From contig NZ_CP052757.1 in assembly GCF_009708005.2 (NCBI RefSeq), forward strand, positions 4,402,001 to 4,466,000: a DNA stretch of 64,000 nucleotides. The letters are read 5' to 3'. Numbering within the stretch: the first letter of the stretch is position 1; each line of letters opens with the position of its first letter. Positions 55,338 through 64,000 of the stretch are shown in pieces. The DNA is from Cellulosimicrobium protaetiae (lineage in GTDB: Bacteria; Actinomycetota; Actinomycetes; Actinomycetales; Cellulomonadaceae). The notes under the pieces were generated by a model that was not told the DNA's origin, searched no databases, and saw nothing but the letters and a program-made list of their open reading frames with translations. The position numbers and the translations under genes are program-made.

Positions 55338-56669
55338 TCAGGACTCGACGGTGACCTCGACGACGTCGCCCACGGCGTCGAACCGCACCGCGGGCCAATA
55401 GCCGTCGAGGAAGTGCTCGCCGCACGAGTCCGCGAGGTGCACGACCGTGCCGCCGTCGTCGCGCCGCTCGACGAGCTCGACCACGAGGTCCCCGGTCGCC
55501 TCCGCCAGCTCGTCCGTCGTCGGCTCGTCCTCGCCGAACCGACGCACCACGGCCTCGACCGCGCGGCGCGCCAGCCGCGGGCTCAGGGCGTCGTCCCACA
55601 GCGCCTCCGCAGGCACGTACGCGAGCGCCTGCGCCCCGACGCCGGGGTCGACCTCGGCGAGCGTCGCGGGGTGCCACGAGGGGTCGCGGTCCTTGTCGAC
55701 CACCTGCGCGCGGACGCCCTCGACGAGGTCGGGCTGCGTGTCGACGAACCAGCAGACGAGCCCGTACTCCTGCTCCAGCGCGGCGCGCAGGTCCGGGAGG
55801 CCGCGCGCGCTGCGCACCGCGGCGAGCGCCACGGTGAGAGCGGTCGGCGAGAGACGTTCGAGCTCGTCGGCCTCGGCGCCCGCCTGCTCGTCCCCGTCCC
55901 GGGCCGCGGCGCGCAGGCGCGCCCCGATCTCGGGCACGGTGCCCGCCGCGTACGCGGCGTCGACCGCCGTCTGCCGGGCGACGAGGCGCGAGACGGGTGC
56001 GGGCAGGGCGTGGCGGCGCACGACGTCACGCACGTCCTCGACGTCGAGCGGGTCGACGCCCGCGGTCGCGAGCGCGGCGAGGTCGGCGGCGAGGACCGGC
56101 AGCCGCTCGCTCGGCACGTGGTGGTCGGCGAGCCCGACGAAGATCGCGTCGGCGGCGTCCATCGTCACCGCGCCGAGCGCGAGCATCTCCCCGAGCCGCC
56201 CGGGGGCGCGCGCCAGGAGCCAGGACCCGCCGACGTCGGGCGTGAAGCCGATCCGCGTCTCCGGCATGGCGATGCGCGAGCGCTCGGTGACCACGCGCAC
56301 CGGGGCGTGCGCGCCCACGCCGACGCCGCCGCCCATCGTGATGCCGTCCATGATCGTCACGACGGGCACTGGCAGCTCGGCGAGCGCCGCGTCGACGGCG
56401 TACTCACGCCGGAAGTAGCGGCGCGCGTCGGCCGGCCTCCCGGCCACGATCGACGCGCGCAGCTCCCGGACGTCGCCGCCCGCGCACAGGCCGCGGTCGC
56501 CCGCGCCGTCGAGCAGCACGAGTCGCACGGTCGGGTCGACCCGCCACTCCTCGAGCACGTCGGCGATCTCGCCGAGCATCGAGTAGCCGAGCGCGTTGAG
56601 CGCGCGGGGGCGGTCCAGGGTGAGGTGCCCGACGCCGTCGTCGACGCGGGCGATGATCTCGCTCGTCAC
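55338..56669 (-). CDS. 3-hydroxyisobutyryl-CoA hydrolase with C-terminal extension
   Basis: A 443-residue crotonase-fold protein. Residues about 1-340 match 3-hydroxyisobutyryl-CoA hydrolase (valine breakdown): ARVDDGVGHLTLDRPRALNALGYSML, the oxyanion loop GDRGLCAGGDVRELR, IMDGITMGGGVGVGAHAPVRVVTERSRIAMPETRIGFTPDVGGSW, and EGVRAQVVDKDRDPSWHPATLAEV, where the family normally ends. A further 100 residues follow in frame (LARRAVEAVVRRFGEDEPTTDELAEATGDLVVELVERRDDGGTVVHL...), an acidic domain I do not recognise. GTG 56669 is preferred; GTG 56678 is possible. Confidence 0.85.
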   Translation of the reverse strand: MTSEIIARVDDGVGHLTLDRPRALNALGYSMLGEIADVLEEWRVDPTVRLVLLDGAGDRGLCAGGDVRELRASIVAGRPADARRYFRREYAVDAALAELPVPVVTIMDGITMGGGVGVGAHAPVRVVTERSRIAMPETRIGFTPDVGGSWLLARAPGRLGEMLALGAVTMDAADAIFVGLADHHVPSERLPVLAADLAALATAGVDPLDVEDVRDVVRRHALPAPVSRLVARQTAVDAAYAAGTVPEIGARLRAAARDGDEQAGAEADELERLSPTALTVALAAVRSARGLPDLRAALEQEYGLVCWFVDTQPDLVEGVRAQVVDKDRDPSWHPATLAEVDPGVGAQALAYVPAEALWDDALSPRLARRAVEAVVRRFGEDEPTTDELAEATGDLVVELVERRDDGGTVVHLADSCGEHFLDGYWPAVRFDAVGDVVEVTVES

Positions 56670-56831
56670 GCGCGCCACGCTACCCCCGCGCCGGTCCGCC
56701 AGCGCCCCACGGTGTGCCGGGCCCCGGGCCGTCGGCACGGCTCGACGAGACCCCGACCTGTCAGCGCTCGACGTACCCCGGGACCGGTGGGAGGCTGACG
56801 GGTCGGACGAGCCGGTGGCGAGGAGGAGACG

Positions 56832-57872
56832 GTGGACGAGACGGCCGCAGCGGAGACGGGGTGGCGCAGGGACGTGCTGGGCGAGGACTGGGTCGCGCGC
56901 GACCTCGACCTGCCGGACGGCGCGGTGGCGACGCTCGTGCGCAGGTCCGACGGCGCGCGCCCGCACGGCTCGAACGGCTCGCCGGGTGGCGCGACGGCCG
57001 CGGGCGAGGAGCCGACGTCGGGCGAGGGCACCCGTCCCGCGGTGCTGTACGTGCACGGGTTCATCGACTACTTCTTCCAGACCCACGTCGCCGAGGCGGT
57101 CGAGGCGCGCGGGTACCGGTTCTACGCGCTCGACCTGCGCGGCTACGGTCGCTCGATCGGACGCGGCTCGGGCGCGCCGTCGCGGCCCGACGACGACCCG
57201 AACTTCGTCACCGACCTCGCCGTGTACGCCCAGGACCTCGACGCGGCGGCACGCGCGATCCGCGCGGAGGGGCACGAGCGGCTCGTCGTGCTCGGGCACT
57301 CGACGGGAGGCCTCGTCGCGAGCCTGTGGGCCGACGCGCGACCCGGCCGGCTCGCGGCGCTCGTGCTGAACAGCCCGTGGTTCGACCTCAACAAGCCGTG
57401 GGTGTTCCGCGGGCCGGTGACGCGCGTGGTGGACGTCGTCGGGCGCGTCGCGCCCCGGCTCGTCGTGGGCGGGCTGGACCCGCACTGGGCCGAGGCCCTG
57501 CACGCGAGCACGGGCGGGGAGTGGGACTTCGACCTCGCGTGGAAGCCGATCGAGGGCTTCCCCGTCCGCGCCGGGTTCCTGCGGACGGTGCGGCGCAGCC
57601 ACGCGCGCGTCGCGCGCGGCCTGCACGTCGACTGCCCCGTCCTCGTGCTCGCGTCGGCGCGGAGCGGCCCGGCGTCGGGGTGGCACGAGGAGCTGCTCAC
57701 GACCGACTCCGTGCTCGACGTCGAGCACATCACGTCCCGCGCCGCGGGCCTCGGCGACGACGTCACCGTCGTCACCGTCGAGGGCGGCGCGCACGACCTC
57801 GCGCTCTCCCCCGAGCCCGCACGCTCGACGTACCTGCGCGAGGTGCTCGACTGGCTCGACGCCCGGGTCTGA
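56832..57872 (+). CDS. Alpha/beta hydrolase
   Basis: A 346-residue serine hydrolase resembling monoacylglycerol lipase/lysophospholipase types. It has VLYVHGFIDYFFQ (oxyanion region), YALDLRGYGRSIG, nucleophile Ser in VLGHSTGGL, Asp in DCPVLVLAS...-strand loop, and His in EGGAHDLALS. A Gly/Ser-rich insertion sits around residues 40-65. No signal peptide, so probably cytosolic. GTG 56832 follows GAGGAGGAG. Function unknown. Confidence 0.85.
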   Translation: MDETAAAETGWRRDVLGEDWVARDLDLPDGAVATLVRRSDGARPHGSNGSPGGATAAGEEPTSGEGTRPAVLYVHGFIDYFFQTHVAEAVEARGYRFYALDLRGYGRSIGRGSGAPSRPDDDPNFVTDLAVYAQDLDAAARAIRAEGHERLVVLGHSTGGLVASLWADARPGRLAALVLNSPWFDLNKPWVFRGPVTRVVDVVGRVAPRLVVGGLDPHWAEALHASTGGEWDFDLAWKPIEGFPVRAGFLRTVRRSHARVARGLHVDCPVLVLASARSGPASGWHEELLTTDSVLDVEHITSRAAGLGDDVTVVTVEGGAHDLALSPEPARSTYLREVLDWLDARV

Positions 57873-57991
57873 CACCCCCGGTCGCCCGACCGACCGCTCC
57901 CCGGCGCCGCCGTGGGACGGCGCGCCGCGGTCCCACCGTCGTGTCCGAATCCCGCTAGCCAAGGTGCCGCCCCGCGGGTGAGGATCGAGTC

Positions 57992-59626
57992 ATGACGACG
58001 ACCCTCGCGACCCCCCGCCCCGCGGCGGACCCCGTGTTCGCGGAGCGCTACCGCGCCATCGCGTCGCGCGACCGCCGGTTCGACGGCCAGTTCATCACCG
58101 CCGTCAGCAGCACCGGCATCTACTGCCGCCCCTCGTGCCCGGCGCGCACGCCCAAGCCGGAGAACGTCACGTTCTACCTCACGTCGGCGGCCGCCCACGA
58201 GGCCGGCTACCGCGCGTGCAAGCGCTGCCTCCCCGAGGCCGTGCCCGGGACGCCGAGCTGGGACCTCGGGCACGACCTCTCGGCCCGTGCGATGCGCCTC
58301 GTCGCCGACGGCGTCGTGGACCGCGAGGGGGTCGACGGCCTCGCCGCGCGCCTCGGCTACTCGCCCCGGCACGTGCACCGCGTGCTCGTCGCGGAGCTCG
58401 GGGCGGGACCCGTCGCGCTCGCCCGCGCGCTGCGCGCCCAGACCGCGCGCGCCCTGCTCACGGGTACGGACCTCCGTCTCGCCGACGTCGCGTTCGCCGC
58501 GGGCTTCGGCAGCGTCCGGCAGTTCAACGACACGATCACCGAGGTCTTCGACACGACCCCGGGCGAGCTGCGCCGTCGGGCGCGGCCCGGCCGACCCGCC
58601 CGCCCCCGTGGCGCGCGGGCGGGCGAGGCGGTCGGCGTCCCGGGCGACCCGGGGACCGTCGGCGACGACGGCGGCACCACCGCCGTGCTCGACCTCACGC
58701 TCCCCCTGCGCGAGCCGTTCGACGCGCGGGGCGTCTTCTCGTTCCTCGCGGCGCGCGCCGTCGACGGCGTCGAGGTGGCCGACCTCGCCGGTCCCCGCCT
58801 GTCGTACGCGCGCACGCTCGCCCTCCCGCACGGGCCGGGAGCCTTCCGCGCGACGTACGGCCCGCCGCCGGGGAGCACCCGCGGTGCGGCACGGTTCCAC
58901 GTCGAGCTCGAGCTCACGTCCGTGGCCGACCTGCCCGCGGCGATCGCCCGGGTCCGCCGCCTGTTCGATCTCGACGCCGACCCGGCCGCCGTAGACACCG
59001 CGCTCGCGGCGGACCCGGCGCTCGCCGCGTCGGTGCGCGCCGTCCCGGGCGTCCGCGTGCCGGGCGCGGTGGAACCGACGGAGATCCTCGTGCGCGCCCT
59101 CGTCGGGCAGCAGATCTCGGTCGCCGCCGCGCGCACGCACCTGTCGCGGCTCACCGTCGCGCTCGGCACCCCGTTCGCGTCCCGGTTCGGCCCGACCCGT
59201 CTCTTCCCGACGGCCGCGCAGATCGCCGACGGTGGCGCGGACCACGTGCGCGGTCCCGCGCGGCGCACGGCCGCGATCCTCGGCGTCGCGCGCGCCCTCG
59301 CCGACGGCGCGCTCGCGCTGTCCCCCGCCGACGACCCGGCCGCGCAGCGCGCCGCGCTCGAGGCCATGCCCGGCGTCGGGCCCTGGACGTCCGGGTACGT
59401 CGCGATGCGCGTCCTGCACGACCCCGACGTCCTGCTCGACGGCGACCTCGCCCTCCGCGCGGGCGCGGCGGCGCTCGGCCTGCCCGACGAGCGCCGGGCG
59501 CTCGCCGCGTACGCCGCACGCTGGGCGCCGTGGCGCTCGTACGCCGCGATGCACCTGTGGCGCGCCGCCGTGCCGCCGCGGACGACCCTCGACGCCCCCG
59601 ACAACCCGACGAAGGAGACCCCGTGA
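57992..59626 (+). CDS. Ada-AlkA fusion: methyl-responsive activator and 3-methyladenine DNA glycosylase
   Basis: A 544-residue protein with three parts. Residues about 15-85 are the Ada zinc/methyl-acceptor domain with Cys45, Cys49, Cys76 and Cys79 (YCRPSC ... CKRC). Residues about 95-200 are an AraC helix-turn-helix ([36 protein letters not shown]). Residues about 235-530 are an AlkA glycosylase with helix-hairpin-helix [15 protein letters not shown] and catalytic Asp485. Methylation of the N-domain should convert it to an activator of its own operon, as in E. coli Ada. The next gene, ogt, overlaps by 4 bases. Confidence 0.93.
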   Translation: MTTTLATPRPAADPVFAERYRAIASRDRRFDGQFITAVSSTGIYCRPSCPARTPKPENVTFYLTSAAAHEAGYRACKRCLPEAVPGTPSWDLGHDLSARAMRLVADGVVDREGVDGLAARLGYSPRHVHRVLVAELGAGPVALARALRAQTARALLTGTDLRLADVAFAAGFGSVRQFNDTITEVFDTTPGELRRRARPGRPARPRGARAGEAVGVPGDPGTVGDDGGTTAVLDLTLPLREPFDARGVFSFLAARAVDGVEVADLAGPRLSYARTLALPHGPGAFRATYGPPPGSTRGAARFHVELELTSVADLPAAIARVRRLFDLDADPAAVDTALAADPALAASVRAVPGVRVPGAVEPTEILVRALVGQQISVAAARTHLSRLTVALGTPFASRFGPTRLFPTAAQIADGGADHVRGPARRTAAILGVARALADGALALSPADDPAAQRAALEAMPGVGPWTSGYVAMRVLHDPDVLLDGDLALRAGAAALGLPDERRALAAYAARWAPWRSYAAMHLWRAAVPPRTTLDAPDNPTKETP

Positions 59627-60204
59627 CCACCGCACCGACCCGCACCGGGACGACCACCGGCACGACCGGCAGTGCCGCGCTGGCGACCACCCTCACCACC
59701 CCCGACGGCCCGTTCACGGTCGTCGTGGACCCCGACGGCACGGTCCTGGCCTCCGGCTGGACCGCCGACCCGGCGGCGCTCGTCGCGCTCGTCCACCCCG
59801 ACCTGCGGCCCGCGGAGGCGACGCCCGTGCCCGACGACGACCCCGCCGTCACGAGTGCGGTCGCCGCGGTCCGGGCGTACTACGCGGGAGACGTGCACGC
59901 GATCGACGGCGTGCCCGTGCGCCAGGTGTCGGGTCCGTACCGGGCGCACGCGTGGGACGTGCTGCGCACGGTCGAGCCGGGCGACCCGGTCACCTACACG
60001 CGGTACGCCGAGCTGTCGGGGCGGCCCGCCGCGGTGCGCGCCGCCGCGGGCGCGTGCGCGATGAACGCCGCCGCGCTGTTCGTCCCGTGCCACCGCGTGC
60101 TGCGCACGGACGGCAGCCTCGGCGGGTTCCGCTACGGCCTCGAGGTCAAGCGCAGCCTGCTCGACCGCGAGGCCCGCGCGACCGGGGCGCCGTCGCTCCT
60201 CTGA
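59623..60204 (+). CDS. ogt: Methylated-DNA-protein-cysteine methyltransferase
   Basis: A 193-residue O6-alkylguanine repair protein with the acceptor Cys156 in [24 protein letters not shown] and the helix-turn-helix arginine-finger region [27 protein letters not shown] 59623 overlaps the Ada-AlkA stop (GTGA). A Thr/Gly-rich N-terminal tail of about 18 residues precedes the fold. Together the two genes form a full alkylation-repair unit. Confidence 0.95.
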   Translation: MTTAPTRTGTTTGTTGSAALATTLTTPDGPFTVVVDPDGTVLASGWTADPAALVALVHPDLRPAEATPVPDDDPAVTSAVAAVRAYYAGDVHAIDGVPVRQVSGPYRAHAWDVLRTVEPGDPVTYTRYAELSGRPAAVRAAAGACAMNAAALFVPCHRVLRTDGSLGGFRYGLEVKRSLLDREARATGAPSLL

Positions 60205-60237
60205 GCGCTCGGCGCGTGGCGCGGTCCGTGCTCGGCC

Positions 60238-61275
60238 TCAGCCCCAGCCGAAGACCTGGGTCCACACCCGGTCGGCGTACCCGATGCCGATCTCGCGCAG
60301 GTCGCAGTTGAGGATGTTCGCGCGGTGCCCCGGCGAGTCCATCCACGCGCGCACGACGTCCTCGGCGGTCGCCTGGCCCTTCGCGATGTTCTCGGCCCCG
60401 GGGTTGGTGTAGCCCTGCGCCTTCGCCCGGTCCCACGGCGAGCGGCCGTCGAGGCTCGTGTGGTCGAAGTAGCCCTGGGCGAGCATGTCCTCGCTGTGGA
60501 GCTGCGCGGCGGCCGTGAGCCGCTCGTCGACGACGAGCGGTCCGCAGCCTGCCGCGGCGCGCTCGGCGTTCGTGCGCTCGACGGCGGCCGCGCCCTCCGC
60601 GGTGATCGTGCCCGGGCCGCTGCGGGCCGCCGCGGTCGCGGGCGCCGGCTGCGGCGCGGGTGCGACCGCCGGCGGCGCGGTGGGCGTCTCGGCCGGGGCG
60701 GGGCCCGCGTCGGTCGCGGGCTCGTCCGCCGCTCCCCCGGTCCCGGGCTCTGCGGGTTCGCCTGCACCGGGGCCGGCCGCGGCGGCGTCCGGAGAGGTGG
60801 CGTCGGGTGCGGGGCCCGGTCCCTGCGGCGCCGTGCCCGGCGTCGCGCCCGGGACCTCGGCGGCGTCCGCCAGGTCTTCGGCCGTCCGGCCGTCGGCGAG
60901 CGTGCGGGACGACCGGTCGTCCCTGGGGTCACGCCCCTCGAGCCACGACGCGGGCGCGCTCCCCTGCCAGGGCAGCGCCGCGACCACGGGACCGAGCGGG
61001 CCGACGTGCTCGGGGCCGAGCTCGCCGGTCGCCGTCGCGATCATGACGCCCAGCGGCGGACCGAGCAGCAGCGCCGCGGCCGCCCCCGAGGCCACCGCGA
61101 CGCGGGGCGCCGACCGCAGGTGCCGCGCGAACGGTCCGCTCCGCCGTCGGGCCGACCCGGTCGACGGGACGGTGGACGACGGGCCCGCGCGCCGTGACGC
61201 CTCGGGCCCCGGTCGCGACCGGGGCACCTCCGTGGCCGCTCCGGCCCGGTGCCGGGGCGTGCGCTGCGGTGCCAT
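60238..61275 (-). CDS. CAP-domain (SCP/YkwD-like) membrane-anchored protein
   Basis: A 345-residue protein: basic N-terminus, one transmembrane helix (about 58-82), a long Pro/Ala/Gly-rich disordered linker (about 110-225), and a C-terminal CAP domain (about 230-345) with ERTNAERAAAGCGPLVVDERLTAAAQLHSEDML, YFDHTSLDGRSPWDRA, GENIAKG and VRAWMDSPGHRANILNCDLREIGIGY. The His/Glu metal-site residues of CAP proteins are present. Probably acts outside the membrane; the role is unknown. Confidence 0.88.
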   Translation of the reverse strand: MAPQRTPRHRAGAATEVPRSRPGPEASRRAGPSSTVPSTGSARRRSGPFARHLRSAPRVAVASGAAAALLLGPPLGVMIATATGELGPEHVGPLGPVVAALPWQGSAPASWLEGRDPRDDRSSRTLADGRTAEDLADAAEVPGATPGTAPQGPGPAPDATSPDAAAAGPGAGEPAEPGTGGAADEPATDAGPAPAETPTAPPAVAPAPQPAPATAAARSGPGTITAEGAAAVERTNAERAAAGCGPLVVDERLTAAAQLHSEDMLAQGYFDHTSLDGRSPWDRAKAQGYTNPGAENIAKGQATAEDVVRAWMDSPGHRANILNCDLREIGIGYADRVWTQVFGWG

Positions 61276-61383
61276 CGCTCGACCCTACCCACCCCGGCCG
61301 AGGATGTGTACCGCTTCGTCCGTTCTGCCCGCGGTCCCCTCCCGTCGAACCGAGGAACAACCCCGGGTTCGGCACCGTCCGGG

Positions 61384-62376
61384 TCAGGCGATGGACGGCT
61401 CCTCCGGGGCCGAGACCGTGAACACGGCGCCGGCGACGAACGGCACGGACGTCACCCGGCGCTCGAGGTCGTCGAGGCGGCGCGCGACCGACGTCTCCGG
61501 CTCGTCGCCGCGCAGGTCGACGCTCGCGACGAGGTAGAGCGCACGCGGGCCCACGTACTCCAGGCGCAGGTACGTGACGCGCTCGACCTCCGGGAGGTCC
61601 CGGATGCCCTGCAGGACGGCGGCCCGCGTCGCGGGCGTCGCTGCCTCGCCCACGAGGAAGCGGCGGTTGCGGTCGATGAGCACGACGGACACGACCGCCA
61701 GGACGACCCCGACGACGATCGAGCCGATCGCGTCCGGGACGGGCGAGCCCGTGATCTGGTGGGCGAGCACGCCGGCGAACGCGACGACGAGCCCGACGAG
61801 GGCGGCGGCGTCCTCGGCGAACACCGCCCGGAGCGTCGGGTCGGACGTCACGAGGACGTGGTGCAACGTGTCCCGGTCCGCGGCCCGGGCCTCGTCGCGC
61901 GCCTGCCGCCGGGCCCGCAGGAACGACACGCCCTCCAGGACGAACGCCAACGCCAGCACGGCATAGGCGACGAGGTAGTTGTCCGCCGGCTCGGGGTGCA
62001 CGAGCTCCTGGATGCCGTGCGTGATCGACACCCCCGCGCCCACGGCGAAGAGCCCGATCGCCGCGAACATCGACCACACGTACGCCTCGCGGCCGAACCC
62101 GAGCGGGTGCTCCGCGTCGGCGGGGCGTCGCGAGCGCTTGTCGGCGACGAGCAGGAAGACCTCGTTGCCCGTGTCCGCCCACGAGTGCACCGCCTCGGCG
62201 AGCATCGAGGCCGACCCGGTGACGGCCGCGGCGACCGTCTTGGCTCCGGCGATCAGCGCGTTGGCGACGAACGCGACGACGACCGTGACGGTGCTCTCTC
62301 CGCCGTCGTCGGGCTTCGCGACGCGTGGGTTGCGCGACTCCGGGAGCGGCGGGGCGGGCGGGCGGGCGTCGGCCAT
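61384..62376 (-). CDS. Cation diffusion facilitator (CDF) transporter
   Basis: A 330-residue efflux protein with six hydrophobic segments and the metal-site signature AEAVHSWADTGNEVFLL in helix 2. The second half-site DPTLRAVFAEDAAALVG in helix 5 lacks the full HxxxD, and the C-terminal domain is ferredoxin-like. The subgroup resembles SLC30A9-type members, for which zinc is likely but the substrate uncertain. ATG 62376. Confidence 0.88.
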   Translation of the reverse strand: MADARPPAPPLPESRNPRVAKPDDGGESTVTVVVAFVANALIAGAKTVAAAVTGSASMLAEAVHSWADTGNEVFLLVADKRSRRPADAEHPLGFGREAYVWSMFAAIGLFAVGAGVSITHGIQELVHPEPADNYLVAYAVLALAFVLEGVSFLRARRQARDEARAADRDTLHHVLVTSDPTLRAVFAEDAAALVGLVVAFAGVLAHQITGSPVPDAIGSIVVGVVLAVVSVVLIDRNRRFLVGEAATPATRAAVLQGIRDLPEVERVTYLRLEYVGPRALYLVASVDLRGDEPETSVARRLDDLERRVTSVPFVAGAVFTVSAPEEPSIA

Positions 62377-62476
62377 GCTGCCGGTCTACCAGCCGGGCTC
62401 ACGGCCCGCGCGCGGAGCCGGTGGCCTCGGCCCTCGGGAGCGCTCGCCGCTCGCGCGGCACGTCCCGTCGGGCGCG

Positions 62477-63037
62477 TCAGCGCTCCGAGGTCTCAGGCTC
62501 CGAGGGCCCGACGTCGCCGGCGGCCGTGTCGGCGGTGTCGGCCAGGTCGGCGTCGCCCGGGCCCGCTGGCTCGGCACCCTCGCGACGCACCGGCCGTTCG
62601 GCACTCCGGGCGCCCTCGCGCTCGCCCGCGCCCTCGCGCTCGCCGGAGTCCTCGCGCTCGCCGGAGTCCTCGCGCTCCGCCGCGTCCTGGTCGCGCGTGA
62701 GCTCGTCGACGACGAGCAGGTCGGTGCGCACCTTCCCCGTCCGGTACCCGGCGCGACCCACCATGTGCGCCGCGACGGGTGACGTGAGGAGCTGGAAGAT
62801 CACGACGAGGAACAGGGTCGCGACGGCGCCCCACGACCGCAGGCGCAGGCTCAGCCCCGCGAGCACGAGGATGAGGCCGAGCACCTGGGGCTTCGTCGCC
62901 GCGTGCATGCGGGCCAGCAGGTCGGGGAAGCGGACGACGCCGACCCCCGCCGCGAACGCGAGGAACGCCCCGCTCAGGAGGAAGACCGCCGAGACGACGT
63001 CGGCCGCGGTGTCCCAGACGCTGGTCGCCGGTTCCAT
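62477..63037 (-). CDS. mrpG: Mrp antiporter subunit G
   Basis: A 186-residue protein. Residues about 1-105 are the three-helix MrpG/MnhG fold (VFLLSGAFLAFAAGVGVVRFPDLLARMHAATKPQVLGLILVLAGL). About 75 more residues form a charged tail containing tandem EREDSG/EREGAG hexapeptides. ATG 63037 overlaps the mrpF stop by one base. MrpG is the last subunit of the Na+/H+ antiporter complex. The tail is longer than usual. Confidence 0.93.
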   Translation of the reverse strand: MEPATSVWDTAADVVSAVFLLSGAFLAFAAGVGVVRFPDLLARMHAATKPQVLGLILVLAGLSLRLRSWGAVATLFLVVIFQLLTSPVAAHMVGRAGYRTGKVRTDLLVVDELTRDQDAAEREDSGEREDSGEREGAGEREGARSAERPVRREGAEPAGPGDADLADTADTAAGDVGPSEPETSER

Positions 63038-63444
63038 CAGCGCACCTCCCCCTCGGGCGTCGTGCCGTGGTGGTCGGCGTCCGACGCACCCTCGCGGTCC
63101 GCGTCCTCGGCCTCCTGGCGTGCGGCGTCCTCCGCCGCGATCTCGTCGGCCGTGCGGATGCGTCCCTCGTCCTCGGGCTCGACCGACGCGAAGCGCGCGA
63201 TGGTCACGGAGCCCACGAACCCGACGAGCGACAGCACCACGAGGATCGGGATGGTGTCCGTGCGCCGCGAGAACGCGGCCTCGAGCGCGATCGCGCCGAC
63301 GAGCGTGGTCGTGAAGACGTCGAGCGCGATCGTGCGGTCGAGCATCGTCGGACCACGCTCGGCCCGCACGGTCGCGAGGGTGGCCCCGGCCGCGAGCAGC
63401 GCGGCGGCCGCGATCACCACGACGAGGTAGACGGTGTCGCTCAT
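63037..63444 (-). CDS. mrpF: Mrp antiporter subunit F
   Basis: A 135-residue protein with the three-helix MrpF/MnhF pattern (VYLVVVIAAAALLAAGATLATVRAERGPTMLDRTIALDVFTTTLVGAIAL, then TDTIPILVVLSLVGFVGSVTIARF). An acidic 45-residue tail follows (EPEDEGRIRTADEIAAEDAARQEAEDADREG). ATG 63444 overlaps the mrpE stop by 4 bases. Confidence 0.93.
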   Translation of the reverse strand: MSDTVYLVVVIAAAALLAAGATLATVRAERGPTMLDRTIALDVFTTTLVGAIALEAAFSRRTDTIPILVVLSLVGFVGSVTIARFASVEPEDEGRIRTADEIAAEDAARQEAEDADREGASDADHHGTTPEGEVR

Positions 63445-64000
63445 GCCTCGGCCACCTCTCGCGCGGACGGGTCCTGGTAGAGGCCCGCCGCGCGCAGCTC
63501 GTCGTTGGAGGCGAACGCGTGCAGCACGCGCGCCTCCAGGTCGAGCGTGTCCTGACGGACCTTCTCCACGCCCCCGGCGGACTCCACGTCGAGCACGTGC
63601 AGGTAGAGCATCCCGGTGAGGCGGTGCGCCTCGACGACGAGCGACCCCGGCACGAGCGAGGAGAGCTCGGCCGTGATCGTCAGGTAGATGTCCGAGGGGT
63701 TGCGCAGCCGCACGCCGACGACCGCGCCGCGCGGCGTGTGGCGCGGCGTGAGCGCGAGCAGGCTCACCTGGAACGACGCGACGACGAGGTCGGCCACGAA
63801 GCGCGCGACGAGCACGGCGAACGGCCACGGCCGGAACTTCCCCCGTGCCGCGATCGACGGCAGCGGGAAGAACAGGATGACCGCGACGCCGAGCAGGACG
63901 CCCGCGAGGACGTTCCCCCAGGACAGGTCGCCCCAGAGCATGACCCAGACGATCGTCAGCCACAGGATCGTGCGCCACTGCGTGGTGACGCGCGAGAACC
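63441..64000 (-). CDS. mrpE: Mrp antiporter subunit E, start outside the window
   Basis: The reading frame runs off the window edge. The visible part includes WLTIVWVMLWGDLSWGNVLAGVLLGVAVILFFPLP (N-terminal helix of MrpE), FVADLVVASFQVSLLALTP, and the cytoplasmic domain VVGVRLRNPSDIYLTITAELSSLVPGSLVVEA. An internal ATG at 63941 would cut the first helix in half, so the true start is beyond 64000. The downstream genes mrpF and mrpG overlap in sequence, so mrpABCD presumably precede in the same operon. Confidence 0.9.
   Translation of the reverse strand, partial: FSRVTTQWRTILWLTIVWVMLWGDLSWGNVLAGVLLGVAVILFFPLPSIAARGKFRPWPFAVLVARFVADLVVASFQVSLLALTPRHTPRGAVVGVRLRNPSDIYLTITAELSSLVPGSLVVEAHRLTGMLYLHVLDVESAGGVEKVRQDTLDLEARVLHAFASNDELRAAGLYQDPSAREVAEA

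Noticed and set aside
56670-57962. Minus-strand frame extending the 3-hydroxyisobutyryl-CoA hydrolase upstream by some 430 codons
   Set aside because: It lies opposite the alpha/beta hydrolase gene, has low-complexity composition and no domains.

Overview
The window is high-GC (well above 70%), densely packed actinobacterial DNA. The gene set suggests a soil Micrococcales in the Cellulomonas/Cellulosimicrobium/Promicromonosporaceae neighbourhood. The pointers are a secreted S1 protease fused to a ricin-type lectin, of the yeast-lytic kind, under a cellulase-type palindrome; an LAxTG surface anchor; SOS and HAIR boxes of actinobacterial type; and many GTG starts on apparently leaderless transcripts. 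The genus is an inference. I see no prophage, insertion sequence, CRISPR array, rRNA or tRNA.

Layout. 0-3.6 kb: end of recB and all of recD, translationally coupled. 3.7-9.1 kb: two luciferase-like oxidoreductases, a metallo-beta-lactamase-fold hydrolase, a conserved 159-residue protein, small membrane proteins and a double GNAT acetyltransferase. 9.1-17.8 kb, minus strand: purine genes purQ, purS, purC, purD and purA. Interleaved with them are a PadR regulator with its membrane-protein partner, a lone HNH nuclease behind a perfect LexA box, and the lectin-protease. 18.1-21.9 kb: a DUF3151 protein and a partner-switching module (STAS, PAS-GAF-PP2C-kinase, STAS). 22.0-25.8 kb: fba, a TrmH-type methyltransferase, a DUF368 lipid-carrier translocase and a HAD phosphatase. 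25.8-30.5 kb: a 1,511-residue cell-wall protein with four HtaA heme-binding modules behind two tandem DtxR-type iron boxes. 30.6-33.5 kb: pyrE, a MerR/imine-reductase-like divergent pair, and an SDR.

33.5-39.8 kb: a complete tripartite tricarboxylate transporter (tctC-tctB-tctA) plus a universal stress protein, divergent from a CitA/CitB-type two-component system. 39.9-43.7 kb: exonuclease III, two proline-rich membrane proteins, a TetR regulator and a peptidoglycan-binding membrane protein. 44.0-47.7 kb: ABC exporter plus NarL-type two-component system. 47.8-52.1 kb: small membrane protein, lipid/diacylglycerol kinase and clpB with a HAIR operator. 52.3-57.9 kb: an LppM-like lipoprotein, a TrkH/KtrB potassium channel subunit, a 3-hydroxyisobutyryl-CoA hydrolase with an unexplained C-terminal extension, and an alpha/beta hydrolase. 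58.0-60.2 kb: an alkylation-repair operon (Ada-AlkA fusion and ogt). 60.2-64.0 kb: a CAP-domain protein, a CDF transporter and the end of an Mrp antiporter operon (mrpE-F-G).

The most informative signals lie between genes. They are recognisable operators (LexA, CelR/CebR-like, DtxR, HspR/HAIR, PadR-like and MerR-like palindromes), a 21-bp repeat family present at two distant sites, and a pair of long palindromes that share caps but not inner stems. Family assignments come from motifs read by eye. No database search was run.
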